64,000 bases of DNA, from NCBI RefSeq assembly GCF_034497705.1, contig NZ_JAXRUV010000008.1, forward strand, positions 96,895 through 160,894, given 5' to 3'. Below the pieces are notes generated by a model. The model ran no database searches and had not been told where the DNA came from. It was given only the letters and a program-made list of their open reading frames with translations. Below are positions 53,969 through 62,811 of this stretch, piece by piece. Both the position numbers and the translations under genes were made by a program. Source of the stretch: Marinococcus luteus_A. GTDB taxonomy: Bacteria; Bacillota; Bacilli; Bacillales; Marinococcaceae. Within the stretch, counting starts at the first letter, position 1. The number at the start of each line of letters is the position of its first letter.

Positions 53969-54799
53969 ATGATTTATTCATCGATTCAGCCGATCGACCG
54001 GGTCGCCTTTGAAGTCGGGTCTGTGCCTATTTACTGGTACGGGATTCTCATTGGCCTGGGCGCTCTGCTTGGGTATATTCTAGCTTCCTATGAAGCAAAA
54101 AAACGTGGACTCCCGGAAGATATTTTCGCGGATCTGCTCATTTTTGCCATACCGATTTCGATTATCTGCGCCCGGTTGTATTACGTGATTTTTGAGTGGG
54201 AGTACTATGTTCAGAATCCGGGCAGTATTCTGGCCGTATGGGAAGGCGGTCTTGCGATACACGGCGGATTGATCGGGGCCGTGCTTACGGGCATCATTTT
54301 TTCGAAAATCAAACGAGTCTCTTTCTGGAAGCTGGCTGATATTGCCGCGCCGAGTATTATTTTAGGACAGGCGATCGGCCGCTGGGGCAACTTTATCAAC
54401 CAGGAAGCCCACGGCGGTGAAGTGAGCCGTTCGTTTTTGGAGGGGCTGCAGCTGCCGGAATTTATTATTAACCAAATGTATATTGAGGGAGCTTACTATA
54501 ATCCCACGTTCTTGTACGAATCGCTTTGGAATATCGCGGGATTTTTACTGCTTTTAGGGCTGCGCCGGGTTAACCTCCGCCGCGGGGAGCTGTTTTTAAC
54601 ATATGTTATCTGGTATTCCTTCGGACGCTTTTTTATCGAAGGAATGAGGACCGACAGCTTAATGCTGTTTGATACGATCCGGGTGGCACAGTTAATCTCG
54701 GTGCTCTTGATCGTAGCAGCCGTGAGTCTGATTTTATACCGCAGGCAGGCCGGTCTTGCAAAAGCAAGATACTTAAGTAAAGATGGTCCCGGCATATAA
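53969..54799 (+). CDS. lgt: Prolipoprotein diacylglyceryl transferase
   Basis: 276 residues, seven membrane helices. The Lgt signature GRWGNFINQEAHG is present, with YGILIGLGALLGY and the FYGLCY-type HGGLIGAV. It adds diacylglycerol to the lipobox Cys of lipoproteins such as those at 15887 and 32515. ATG at 53969 is preferred; a GTG at 53957 is possible. Confidence 0.95.
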   Translation: MIYSSIQPIDRVAFEVGSVPIYWYGILIGLGALLGYILASYEAKKRGLPEDIFADLLIFAIPISIICARLYYVIFEWEYYVQNPGSILAVWEGGLAIHGGLIGAVLTGIIFSKIKRVSFWKLADIAAPSIILGQAIGRWGNFINQEAHGGEVSRSFLEGLQLPEFIINQMYIEGAYYNPTFLYESLWNIAGFLLLLGLRRVNLRRGELFLTYVIWYSFGRFFIEGMRTDSLMLFDTIRVAQLISVLLIVAAVSLILYRRQAGLAKARYLSKDGPGI

Positions 54800-54824
54800 G
54801 GATGAAAGCGAAAGGGGAAGCATC

Positions 54825-55481
54825 ATGACCAGATGGAATACACTGCTGTTTGATTTAGACGGCACGCTGATTGATACAAATGATTTAATCATTTCTTCAT
54901 ATGAACATGTGCTGACGTACTACGCTCCTGATCAATACAGCAGAGATGACATCATCAGCTGGATCGGAGTGCCGCTGGCGGATAATTTTTCAAGCATCAG
55001 CAGCAACCCGAGCCAGGTGGAACAGATGATTGATACGTATCAATCCCATAACCTGGCGAACCATGAAACGCTCGTCCGGGAATACGACGGAGTATACGAC
55101 ACTATCAAAACGTTGTACGAGCGCGGCTATTCCCTCGGTATTGTGACGACAAAGCGGAAGGAAGCGGCGGTCAAGGGGGCTAATATGCTTGGGCTGCTCC
55201 CTTTTTTCTCCACGTTCGTTACGGTGGATGATGTCGAAAACCCGAAGCCGCATCCGGAACCGCTGCAAACAGCCATAAAACAGCTGAATGCCCGTCCGGA
55301 GGAAACCATTATGATCGGGGACAGCCAGTTTGATATTCTGGCAGGGAAAAATGCCGGGGTACACACAGCTGGAGTGGAATGGACCATCAAAGGGGCCTCG
55401 TTTCTGAAAAATTATGAACCGGACTGGATGCTCACCCGGATGAGCGATCTGCTCGAGATTGTTGGAGAAATAGAAGAATGA
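54825..55481 (+). CDS. ppaX: Pyrophosphatase PpaX
   Basis: 218-residue HAD hydrolase: nucleophile motif LLFDLDGTLIDT, motif II VTTKR, motif III Lys in KPHPEP, motif IV GDSQFDILAG. It hydrolyses the pyrophosphate made when HprK dephosphorylates P-Ser-HPr. ATG at 54825 follows GAAAGGGGAAG. It overlaps yvoF by ATGA. Confidence 0.93.
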   Translation: MTRWNTLLFDLDGTLIDTNDLIISSYEHVLTYYAPDQYSRDDIISWIGVPLADNFSSISSNPSQVEQMIDTYQSHNLANHETLVREYDGVYDTIKTLYERGYSLGIVTTKRKEAAVKGANMLGLLPFFSTFVTVDDVENPKPHPEPLQTAIKQLNARPEETIMIGDSQFDILAGKNAGVHTAGVEWTIKGASFLKNYEPDWMLTRMSDLLEIVGEIEE

Positions 55482-55957
55482 GAAAAACAGATCGTTATTT
55501 CCCGGGCAATAATACTAATGCTCTATGGCAGATGTACCGGACGGTTCCATTTTTGAAGGCGTTCAGAAATACAGCTGTTATTGAAGCTTCCCGGGTCGTA
55601 CCTTTTGTATCTGTGAAAAGATGGATCTACCGGCAGCTGCTTGGAATGGAAATAGGTGAAAAAACGGCGCTTGCGTACAAGGTCATGCCGGATCTTATGT
55701 TTCCCGAGAAAATCCATATTGGCAGCAATTCCATTATCGGCTATCAGTCGACGCTTTTGACACACGAGCATTTAATTGATGAATACCGTCTTGGCGACAT
55801 TGTAATCGGAAATGAGGTCATGATCGGTGCCAATGTGACTATTCTGCCCGGGGTGACGATTGGAGACCGGGCTGTGGTGGCAGCGGGCACGGTCGTGCAT
55901 AAAGACGTGCCGGCAAGGGCCTTTGCCGGCGGCAGCCCGATGCGGATAAGAACGTAG
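55478..55957 (+). CDS. yvoF: Hexapeptide-repeat acetyltransferase YvoF
   Basis: 159 residues. Left-handed beta-helix hexapeptides (IHIGSNSIIGYQSTL, EVMIGANVTILPGVTIGDRA) form an O-acetyltransferase of the maltose/galactoside type. Substrate unknown. Position after ppaX matches B. subtilis. Confidence 0.88.
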   Translation: MRKTDRYFPGNNTNALWQMYRTVPFLKAFRNTAVIEASRVVPFVSVKRWIYRQLLGMEIGEKTALAYKVMPDLMFPEKIHIGSNSIIGYQSTLLTHEHLIDEYRLGDIVIGNEVMIGANVTILPGVTIGDRAVVAAGTVVHKDVPARAFAGGSPMRIRT

Positions 55958-55962
55958 GCTTC

Positions 55963-55990
55963 AAGCCGGCTTTCAAAGGAGCCGGCTTTT
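55963..55990 (+). terminator. Terminator of hprK-lgt-ppaX-yvoF
   Basis: AAGCCGGCT pairs with AGCCGGCTT around TTCAAAGG, followed by a T-rich stretch. Confidence 0.75.
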
Positions 55991-56059
55991 CGCTTTTCTG
56001 GAGGCGCAAAAGGCTGATAGGGCAGCAAATATTGTTACAATAAAAGCAGAGATGGAAAA

Positions 56060-56088
56060 TTGACGGTGTAAAAAAAGATGTGTAAACT
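56060..56088 (+). promoter_or_regulatory. Sigma-A promoter of histidine operon
   Basis: TTGACG (56060-56065), 17 bases, TAAACT (56083-56088). Confidence 0.65.
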
Positions 56089-56107
56089 ATGGTTATTCTT
56101 TATTTTG

Positions 56108-56127
56108 TTAGTACATTAGCGAACTAA
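56108..56127 (+). promoter_or_regulatory. Inverted repeat, candidate his operator
   Basis: TTAGT (56108-56112) and ACTAA (56123-56127), separated by 10, lie just after the promoter and 30 bases before hisZ. TAGT/ACTA half-sites suit a TrpR-family repressor; YerC (HisR) of that family regulates his genes in Firmicutes. No T-box was found. Confidence 0.5.
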
Positions 56128-56156
56128 AGCACCGTGAAAAGAAAAGGAGAGAGAGT

Positions 56157-57344
56157 ATGAGTAAGCTTTTTATGTTTGAAAAGCCGCTGGGGATGCGCGA
56201 TGCGCTTCCAGGATATTTTCAGACAAAACGGAACGTACAACGGGTCATTAACGATGAATGGGAAAGCTGGGGGTATCTGCCCGTCGAAACGCCCACCCTG
56301 GAATATTACGATACGGTCGGGAGCGCTTCGGCGATTCTTGATCACCAGCTTTTTAAACTGCTCGACCAGCAGGGGCGGACGCTCGTGCTGCGTCCGGATA
56401 TGACTGCGCCTATCGCCCGGGTGACGGCGTCCGGTCTGCAGAACCAGCACTTTCCGATCCGTTTGGCTTATCATACTAACGTTTTTCGCGCGCAGCAGCT
56501 TGAGGCCGGGCGGCCGGCAGAATTTGAACAGCTTGGTGTGGAATTGATTGGAGAAGGCACTTCGAGCGCGAACGGAGAAGTTGTTTCTCTTATGATCGAA
56601 GCTCTGCGAAAAACTGGACTGACCACGTTTCAAATTACCGTCGGGCACGTCGGGTACGTGAATGCGCTGCTTGAAGAGGTGCTCGGAAATGATGAACGTG
56701 CTGATGACCTGCGCCGGTTTTTATACGAAAAAAATTATGTCGGCTACCGCCAGCATGTGGAAAGTCTCCCGCTTTCGTCTCTGGATAAGAAAAAGCTGAA
56801 CAGCCTGCTGCGCCTGAGGGGCGACTGGCGGACGCTGGACGAAGCTTTGAATCTAGTTCAGACGCCGGCGGCAAAGGAAGCAGTCGAAGAGCTGCAGGAG
56901 CTGAAAACGGTGCTTGAACACTACGAGCTGTCCGATTACATTAAGCTCGACTTTAACTTATTTATGCATATGAGCTATTACACCGGGATTGTATTCGAAA
57001 GCTACGGCAACAACCTGGGCGTGCCGCTTGGAAGCGGTGGTCGCTATGATGAACTGCTGCAGCAGTTCAACCGTCCGGCCCAGGCTGTCGGATTCGGTCT
57101 CCGGCTTGATTTGCTGGTTGAAGCCCTTGGGCTTACCGGAGCAGTTCCTTCCCAGACGTGTATCTTGTTCAGTCCGGAGCGCCGCCCGGAAGCGGTGGAT
57201 CACGCGCGCAAACTCCGCGAAACCGGAAAACGGGTCGTGCTTCAGGATATCCGCGGCGTAGAGGACGTAGATCAGCTGAGTGATTCCTATGAAGATGTTG
57301 TATCCATGATCGGAAAAAAGAAGGAGGGAGCTTCGCATGAATGA
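56157..57344 (+). CDS. hisZ: ATP phosphoribosyltransferase regulatory subunit
   Basis: 395 residues, a histidyl-tRNA synthetase-like fold without anticodon domain. GMRDALPGYFQTKRNVQRVI and DMTAPIARVT are typical, as is GSGGRYDELLQQF. It complements the short HisG. AAGGAGAGAG precedes ATG. First gene of the operon, overlapping hisG by 8 bases. Confidence 0.94.
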   Translation: MSKLFMFEKPLGMRDALPGYFQTKRNVQRVINDEWESWGYLPVETPTLEYYDTVGSASAILDHQLFKLLDQQGRTLVLRPDMTAPIARVTASGLQNQHFPIRLAYHTNVFRAQQLEAGRPAEFEQLGVELIGEGTSSANGEVVSLMIEALRKTGLTTFQITVGHVGYVNALLEEVLGNDERADDLRRFLYEKNYVGYRQHVESLPLSSLDKKKLNSLLRLRGDWRTLDEALNLVQTPAAKEAVEELQELKTVLEHYELSDYIKLDFNLFMHMSYYTGIVFESYGNNLGVPLGSGGRYDELLQQFNRPAQAVGFGLRLDLLVEALGLTGAVPSQTCILFSPERRPEAVDHARKLRETGKRVVLQDIRGVEDVDQLSDSYEDVVSMIGKKKEGASHE

Positions 57345-57978
57345 ATGGCTGACAATCGCGATGCCAAAGGGACGGATTTTCGAAGAAGCGGTGCAGCTTC
57401 TTCGTAAAGCCGAGTTTCCTATTCCTCCGGAGTTTGAAGAATCCAGAAAGCTGATCGTCGACGCTCCGGAAGCAAATATGCGCTTTATCCTGGCGAAGCC
57501 AATGGATGTGCCCACCTATGTTGAACACGGAGTGGCAGACATCGGGGTCGCCGGCAAGGATACGATGATCGAAGAAGAGCGTGACGTGTATGAAGTGCTG
57601 GATCTGAAAATCAGTGCGTGCTACCTGGCCGTAGCCGGGCTTCCGGAATATGAGAAGTCCGATGTAAATCCCAAAGTGGCGTCCAAGTACCCAAACCTGG
57701 CGACACAGTACTTTAAGCAGCAGGGTGAACAGGTGGAAATTATTAAATTAAACGGCTCGATTGAACTGGCCCCGCTTGTCGGTCTGGCAGACCGTATTGT
57801 AGACATTGTTTCCACCGGCCAGACGCTGAAGGAGAATGGTTTAATAGAGCTTGAAACAATTGTGCCGATCACGTCCCGGCTGATCGTCAATCCGGTAAGC
57901 TATCGCTTGAAGGATACTGTTATTGATGATCTTGTGGAGCGTGTTGCCCAGGTGATAGGAGTGGAAGAGCAGGTATGA
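57337..57978 (+). CDS. hisG: ATP phosphoribosyltransferase, short form
   Basis: 213 residues; the short form lacks the regulatory domain and needs HisZ. AMPKGRIFEEAVQLL and the VDIVSTGQTLKENGL PRPP loop are visible. First committed step: ATP plus PRPP to phosphoribosyl-ATP. AAGGAGGGAG precedes ATG. Confidence 0.96.
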   Translation: MNEWLTIAMPKGRIFEEAVQLLRKAEFPIPPEFEESRKLIVDAPEANMRFILAKPMDVPTYVEHGVADIGVAGKDTMIEEERDVYEVLDLKISACYLAVAGLPEYEKSDVNPKVASKYPNLATQYFKQQGEQVEIIKLNGSIELAPLVGLADRIVDIVSTGQTLKENGLIELETIVPITSRLIVNPVSYRLKDTVIDDLVERVAQVIGVEEQV

Positions 57979-59249
57979 TGAACGTGACCCCTTTGGACAA
58001 ATCAGTAACGCTTGAGCGCACCATTGAAGGAGGAACCGAAAAGCAGCGGGAATCGGTAGCCTCCATTATTGAAAAGGTGCGGGAAAACGGAGATAAAGGA
58101 CTCATTGAGCTGACCGAGATATTCGACCGCGTGACGCTCGATGAGATGTTTGTAAAACAGGAAGAAATAGATGAAGCGTATAATCAGGTGAACGATAAAG
58201 AACTCGAAGCGATCCGCAAAGCGATTGAAAACATCCGTGATTTTCATCAGCGCCAGCTCCGGCAGTCCTGGATGGTGACAAAAGAAGATGGGACGATGCT
58301 CGGCCAGCGGATTATCCCGTTCGATCGCGTCGGTATTTATGTGCCGGGTGGTAAAGCAGCATATCCCTCGACCATTATGATGGATGCCATCCCGGCAATT
58401 GCTGCGGGCGTGAAAAGTATTACAATGTGCTCGCCGCCCGGAGAGGACCAGCGCCTTCATCCGATGGTGCTCGTCACGGCCAGTGAGCTTGGCATTAAAA
58501 ATATCGTGAAAATTGGAGGAGCGCAGGCGGTAGCAGCGCTTGCCTACGGCACGGAAAGCATCCGGAAGGTGGATAAAATCGTCGGCCCGGGTAACATCTA
58601 TGTAGCTCTGGCTAAACGCGAAGTGTTCGGTCAGGTGGCGATCGACAGTATCGCCGGACCAAGCGAAATTGTCGTGCTTGCTGATGAAACAGCCCGGGCG
58701 GATTATATTGCAGCCGACATGCTTTCCCAGGCGGAACACGATGAGCTCGCCTCGGCTGTGCTTGTAACCACTTCGGAGGAGCTCGGGCAAAAAGTGGCCG
58801 AAGAGCTTGAGCGTCAGCTTGAAGATCTCCCTCGCAAAAAGATTGCGCAAGAGTCGCTTGATAAACACGGAGCCATCTACTTAACGGAAACGCTGGCGGA
58901 TGCAGTAGAAGCTGTGAACCGGCTGGCACCGGAGCACCTCGAAATCATGACTGCCCAGCCGGATAACCTGCTCGGCTCCATTCGTCATGCAGGGGCTGTC
59001 TTTTTAGGGCCGTACAGTGCCGAAGCGGTCGGCGATTACTTTGCCGGCCCGAATCATGTGCTCCCGACGAGCGGGACGGCCCGCTTTTCGAGCCCGCTCG
59101 GTGTCGATGATTTTGTGAAACGCTCCAGCGTGATTTCCTACAGTAAAGAAGCACTCGAGGAAAATGGTGAGTATATCTCTGCGATCGCACGGATTGAGGG
59201 CCTTGAAGCACACGCACGCGCAGTGGATATCCGGAAGGGGGAGAAGTAG
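57975..59249 (+). CDS. hisD: Histidinol dehydrogenase
   Basis: 424 residues. Signature IAGPSEIVVLADETARAD, then DMLSQAEHDELASAVLVT with zinc ligand His, and GPNHVLPTSGTARF. Oxidises histidinol to histidine in the last two steps. ATGA overlap with hisG. Confidence 0.96.
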   Translation: MMNVTPLDKSVTLERTIEGGTEKQRESVASIIEKVRENGDKGLIELTEIFDRVTLDEMFVKQEEIDEAYNQVNDKELEAIRKAIENIRDFHQRQLRQSWMVTKEDGTMLGQRIIPFDRVGIYVPGGKAAYPSTIMMDAIPAIAAGVKSITMCSPPGEDQRLHPMVLVTASELGIKNIVKIGGAQAVAALAYGTESIRKVDKIVGPGNIYVALAKREVFGQVAIDSIAGPSEIVVLADETARADYIAADMLSQAEHDELASAVLVTTSEELGQKVAEELERQLEDLPRKKIAQESLDKHGAIYLTETLADAVEAVNRLAPEHLEIMTAQPDNLLGSIRHAGAVFLGPYSAEAVGDYFAGPNHVLPTSGTARFSSPLGVDDFVKRSSVISYSKEALEENGEYISAIARIEGLEAHARAVDIRKGEK

Positions 59250-59250
59250 A

Positions 59251-59841
59251 ATGGCAGAACGTACAGGAAGCGTCGAACGCAAAACGGGAGAAACATCCAT
59301 CCGTCTGCAGTTTGGCATTGACGGCGAAGGGGACGGGGTCATACAGACGAACGTGCCGTTTATGAGCCATATGCTCGACCTGTTTAAAAAGCATGGCCAT
59401 TTCTCCCTTGATGTGCAGGCCGAGGGTGATGTGGAGGTGGATGATCACCATACAACAGAGGACATCGGCATCTGTCTCGGAGAAGCCTTCGGACAGGCGC
59501 TCGGCGATAAAAAGGGCATCCGTCGCTACGGTCAGGCTAAAATTCCGATGGACGACGCGCTCGCAGAAGTCATTGTGGATTTAAGCAATCGTCCGCACCT
59601 GGAGTTCCGGGCGGAGCTGCCGGCAGCTAAAGTAGGAACATTTGATACCGAGCTCGTCCATGAGTTTTTGTGGAAATTCGCGGTGGAAGCCCGGATGAAC
59701 CTTCACGTAGTCGTCCATTACGGACACAATACGCATCATATTATTGAAGCGGTATTTAAAGCGATGGCACGGGCTCTTGATGAAGCGACCCAGCTGGACC
59801 CAAGAGTGAAAGGCATTCCTTCAACCAAAGGTATGCTGTAA
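59251..59841 (+). CDS. hisB: Imidazoleglycerol-phosphate dehydratase
   Basis: 196 residues, monofunctional form. The metal-binding DDHHTTEDIGI and HHIIEAVFKAMARAL motifs are present. ATG at 59251 follows AAGGGGGAG, one base after the hisD stop. Confidence 0.96.
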   Translation: MAERTGSVERKTGETSIRLQFGIDGEGDGVIQTNVPFMSHMLDLFKKHGHFSLDVQAEGDVEVDDHHTTEDIGICLGEAFGQALGDKKGIRRYGQAKIPMDDALAEVIVDLSNRPHLEFRAELPAAKVGTFDTELVHEFLWKFAVEARMNLHVVVHYGHNTHHIIEAVFKAMARALDEATQLDPRVKGIPSTKGML

Positions 59842-59861
59842 AGAAAAGGAGTGGAGCGCTT

Positions 59862-60506
59862 GTGATAGGAATAATCGATTACGGCATGGGCAACCTGTAC
59901 AGTGTAAAAAAAGCACTGGAACGACTGGATATTCCTTATTTTGTATCCGAGCACCCAGAGGAGCTTGCGGAAGCGGACGGCTTGATTCTTCCGGGTGTTG
60001 GTGCTTTTCGGGACGCCATGAATTTAATCCGGGAAAACGGGCAGTTTGAGTTTATTGAACACTGGGCGGCTGATGGTAAACCGCTGCTTGGTATCTGCCT
60101 TGGAATGCAGCTGTTGTTTGAAGGCAGCGACGAACACGGGGAAACAGAAGGATTCGGGTTTCTTCCGGGGTATGCCCGCCGTTTTTCTGGAAAAGACAGC
60201 CAGGGAAGAAGACTGAAAGTGCCGCACATGGGCTGGAACTCGCTCAAGTTTCATCAGCCGGACCATCCGCTTTTGAAAAATGTGGAGGAAGGCCATGCAT
60301 ATTTTGTGCATTCCTACGTGATAGAAACCGCCGATCCCGACGTTTTGATTGCAACAAGCGATTATGGTGAAACAGTCCCGGCGGTGGTTGGCCGCGGCGA
60401 AGTCATGGGCACACAGTTCCATCCGGAAAAAAGCAGCACAGTCGGCATCGGCATGCTTAAAAATTTCGGGGCGATTGTCCGTGAAAGGAGCGGAGCTCAT
60501 GAGTGA
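59862..60506 (+). CDS. hisH: Imidazole glycerol phosphate synthase, glutaminase subunit
   Basis: 214 residues. Class I glutaminase triad: Cys in LLGICLGMQLLFEGS, and His and Glu in TQFHPEKSS. It feeds ammonia to HisF. GTG start after AAGGAGTGGAG. Overlaps hisA by 8 bases. Confidence 0.95.
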   Translation: MIGIIDYGMGNLYSVKKALERLDIPYFVSEHPEELAEADGLILPGVGAFRDAMNLIRENGQFEFIEHWAADGKPLLGICLGMQLLFEGSDEHGETEGFGFLPGYARRFSGKDSQGRRLKVPHMGWNSLKFHQPDHPLLKNVEEGHAYFVHSYVIETADPDVLIATSDYGETVPAVVGRGEVMGTQFHPEKSSTVGIGMLKNFGAIVRERSGAHE

Positions 60507-61230
60507 TTTTATTGTATACCCGGCCATCGATATCCGGGACGGCAACTGTGTCCGTCTTTTTCAGGGCGATTATAATCAGGAGACTGTTTACGGGGATTCA
60601 CCGTTTGAAATGGCTGCTTCGTTTGCACAGGCGGGAGCTTCCTGGATTCATATGGTCGACCTTGACGGGGCAAAAGAAAAACAGCGCATCAATCATACCC
60701 ACGTCGTTCGTGCCGCACAGGAGCTTGATGTCCGTATCCAGGTCGGCGGAGGCATCCGAACCGAAGAGGATGTGGAGTATTACTTATCCCACGGCGTAGA
60801 CCGGGTGATACTCGGCAGTGTTGCCCTGCAGTATCCGGAATTTGCCCGGGATATGCTCGGAAAGCACGGCAGCCGTATCGCTATCGGCCTTGATGCGAGA
60901 GACGGATATGTAGCCGTCAACGGATGGCTCGACACCTCGGAGGTAACAGCTGTTGAGCTTGGCCGGGAAATGGCTGCCCACGGGGCAGAGACGTTTATAT
61001 TCACCGATATTTCCACCGATGGGACGATGACCGGGCCGAACGTCGAGGCGACAAAGCAGCTCGCAGAAGCGACTGGCGTAAATGTTATTGCTTCCGGCGG
61101 AATCGGCACCATGGAGGACGTCCGGAATCTTGCGGAGAAGCGGGATAAAGGGATAGCAGGCGTCATTGTCGGAAAAGCGATATATACCGGCAAAGTGGAT
61201 GTGGCAGAAGCCGTGAAGGAGGTACAGTAA
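60499..61230 (+). CDS. hisA: ProFAR isomerase
   Basis: 243-residue beta/alpha barrel. YPAIDIRDGNCVRL with the catalytic Asp, GGGIRT, and the second Asp in FTDISTDGTMTGPN are in place. ATG at 60499 is preferred, with GAAAGGAGCGGAG upstream; a longer frame runs further upstream inside hisH. TAATG overlap with hisF. Confidence 0.95.
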   Translation: MSDFIVYPAIDIRDGNCVRLFQGDYNQETVYGDSPFEMAASFAQAGASWIHMVDLDGAKEKQRINHTHVVRAAQELDVRIQVGGGIRTEEDVEYYLSHGVDRVILGSVALQYPEFARDMLGKHGSRIAIGLDARDGYVAVNGWLDTSEVTAVELGREMAAHGAETFIFTDISTDGTMTGPNVEATKQLAEATGVNVIASGGIGTMEDVRNLAEKRDKGIAGVIVGKAIYTGKVDVAEAVKEVQ

Positions 61231-61988
61231 TGCTTACGAAACGGATTATTCCATGTCTGGATGTGAAAGAAGGCCGGGTCGTGAAGGGCACACAGTTTGT
61301 GGAACTGCGGGATGCCGGCGATCCGGTGGAACTCGCTGCGTTTTATGATGAGCAGTGGGCGGACGAACTTGTCTTTCTCGATATTTCCGCCTCACATGAA
61401 GGACGGAAAACGATGATAGATGTCGTGGAGCAGGTGGCAGCAAGCATCGCGATTCCTTTTACGGTCGGCGGCGGCATCAGCTCGGTCGATGATATGCGCA
61501 ACATGCTCCGTGCCGGGGCAGATAAGGTTTCGCTCAACACAGCTGCGGTGAAAAACCCTGATTTGATTACTCAGGGATCCACCTACTTTGGCTCCCAATG
61601 TATTGTTGTAGCGGTTGATGCCAAGTACGATGAGACACTCGGCTCCTGGAGAATCTATACCCACGGCGGCCGCACGCCGACCGAGTGGGAAGTCGTCGAC
61701 TGGGCGAGGGAAATCACTGCCCGCGGAGCCGGCGAAATTCTTCTGACAAGTATGGATCAGGACGGAGCTAAGACTGGCTTTGATGAGGCTTTGACACGAA
61801 CGGTCAGCGAAGCAGTGGACGTACCTGTTATCGCCTCCGGCGGCGCTGGCGCGAAAGAGCATTTTGTGGATGTGTTTGAAAAATCAGGGGCGGATGCGGC
61901 ACTCGCTGCTTCAATCTTTCATTATAAAGAGACATCGATTGAAGAAGTGAAGGCTTTTATCCGGGAGAGAGGAGTCTTAGTACGATGA
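61230..61988 (+). CDS. hisF: Imidazole glycerol phosphate synthase, cyclase subunit
   Basis: 252-residue beta/alpha barrel homologous to HisA. Catalytic Asp in IIPCLDVKEGRVVKG and in LTSMDQDGAKTGFD; GGGIS and ASGGAGA phosphate loops. Makes imidazole glycerol phosphate and AICAR. ATGA overlap with hisI. Confidence 0.96.
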   Translation: MLTKRIIPCLDVKEGRVVKGTQFVELRDAGDPVELAAFYDEQWADELVFLDISASHEGRKTMIDVVEQVAASIAIPFTVGGGISSVDDMRNMLRAGADKVSLNTAAVKNPDLITQGSTYFGSQCIVVAVDAKYDETLGSWRIYTHGGRTPTEWEVVDWAREITARGAGEILLTSMDQDGAKTGFDEALTRTVSEAVDVPVIASGGAGAKEHFVDVFEKSGADAALAASIFHYKETSIEEVKAFIRERGVLVR

Positions 61989-62614
61989 ACGTCGACGAAC
62001 TAACATTTGATGAAGCAGGCCTGATTCCGGCCATAGTACAGGACGCCGTCAGTAAAGAGGTACTGACGCTTGCCTATATGAACAAAGAATCGCTGCAGAA
62101 AACAATCGATACGAAAGAAACCTGGTTTTACAGCCGCTCCCGCCAGGAGCTCTGGCATAAAGGGGAAACATCGGGAAACAAACAGCAGGTGACAGACATC
62201 CGGTATGACTGCGACAGTGACGCGTTAAATGTGCTTGTGGAGCCGGAAGGCCCTGCGTGCCATAAAGGGGACTACAGCTGTTTTTCCCGTTCGCTGCTGT
62301 CGGAAGAAAAGCAGTCAGCCGACGGCCGGCGGTTTGCGATTATTAATGAACTCGAGCAGGTTATAGCCACCCGCGAGGCAGAAATGCCGGAGGGCGCCTA
62401 TACGACGTACTTGTTTACCGAGGGTGTGGATAAAATTTTGAAAAAAGTCGGTGAAGAAGCAGGAGAAGTTATTATTGCTTCCAAAAACCGGGATCATGAA
62501 GAGCTGAGCTGGGAAACAGCTGATCTTCTTTATCATCTGCTGGTGCTGCTGCGGGAACAGAAGCTTCCGCTTGATGATGTGCTGAGGGTGCTCGAAGAAA
62601 GACATCGTTCGTAA
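61985..62614 (+). CDS. hisIE: Bifunctional PR-AMP cyclohydrolase / PR-ATP pyrophosphatase
   Basis: 209 residues. The N-terminal HisI part (1-115) has TWFYSRSRQELWHKGETSGN, and Cys residues in DCDSD and the PACHKGDYSCF zinc site. The C-terminal HisE part (about 120-209) has EEAGEVIIASKNRDHEELSWETADLLYH-like MazG-type motif. Last gene of the operon. Confidence 0.95.
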   Translation: MNVDELTFDEAGLIPAIVQDAVSKEVLTLAYMNKESLQKTIDTKETWFYSRSRQELWHKGETSGNKQQVTDIRYDCDSDALNVLVEPEGPACHKGDYSCFSRSLLSEEKQSADGRRFAIINELEQVIATREAEMPEGAYTTYLFTEGVDKILKKVGEEAGEVIIASKNRDHEELSWETADLLYHLLVLLREQKLPLDDVLRVLEERHRS

Positions 62615-62627
62615 TAAGGCTGACCGC

Positions 62628-62661
62628 AGAAAAGACCGTCCTCTCCGGGCGGTCTTTTCTT
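62628..62661 (+). terminator. Terminator of histidine operon
   Basis: AGAAAAGACCG pairs with CGGTCTTTTCT around an 11-base loop, followed by TT. Confidence 0.8.
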
Positions 62662-62811
62662 TGCGCATCCTCCTCCTTCGTCGTCTTTGGCTGCTGAGAA
62701 AAAATGCGGGCTCCTAAGAGTTTTCATGAAGCAGGGGGCGTGTTATAATGTCACAATTGATGTAGAACGTGAAGAAACAAAGAAAAACAAACGAAGGAAG
62801 GATGAAAGGAA

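Noticed and set aside
57975..61862. Long minus-strand reading frames opposite the his genes and elsewhere
   Set aside because: They mirror real genes on the other strand, lack ribosome sites and show no protein family features.
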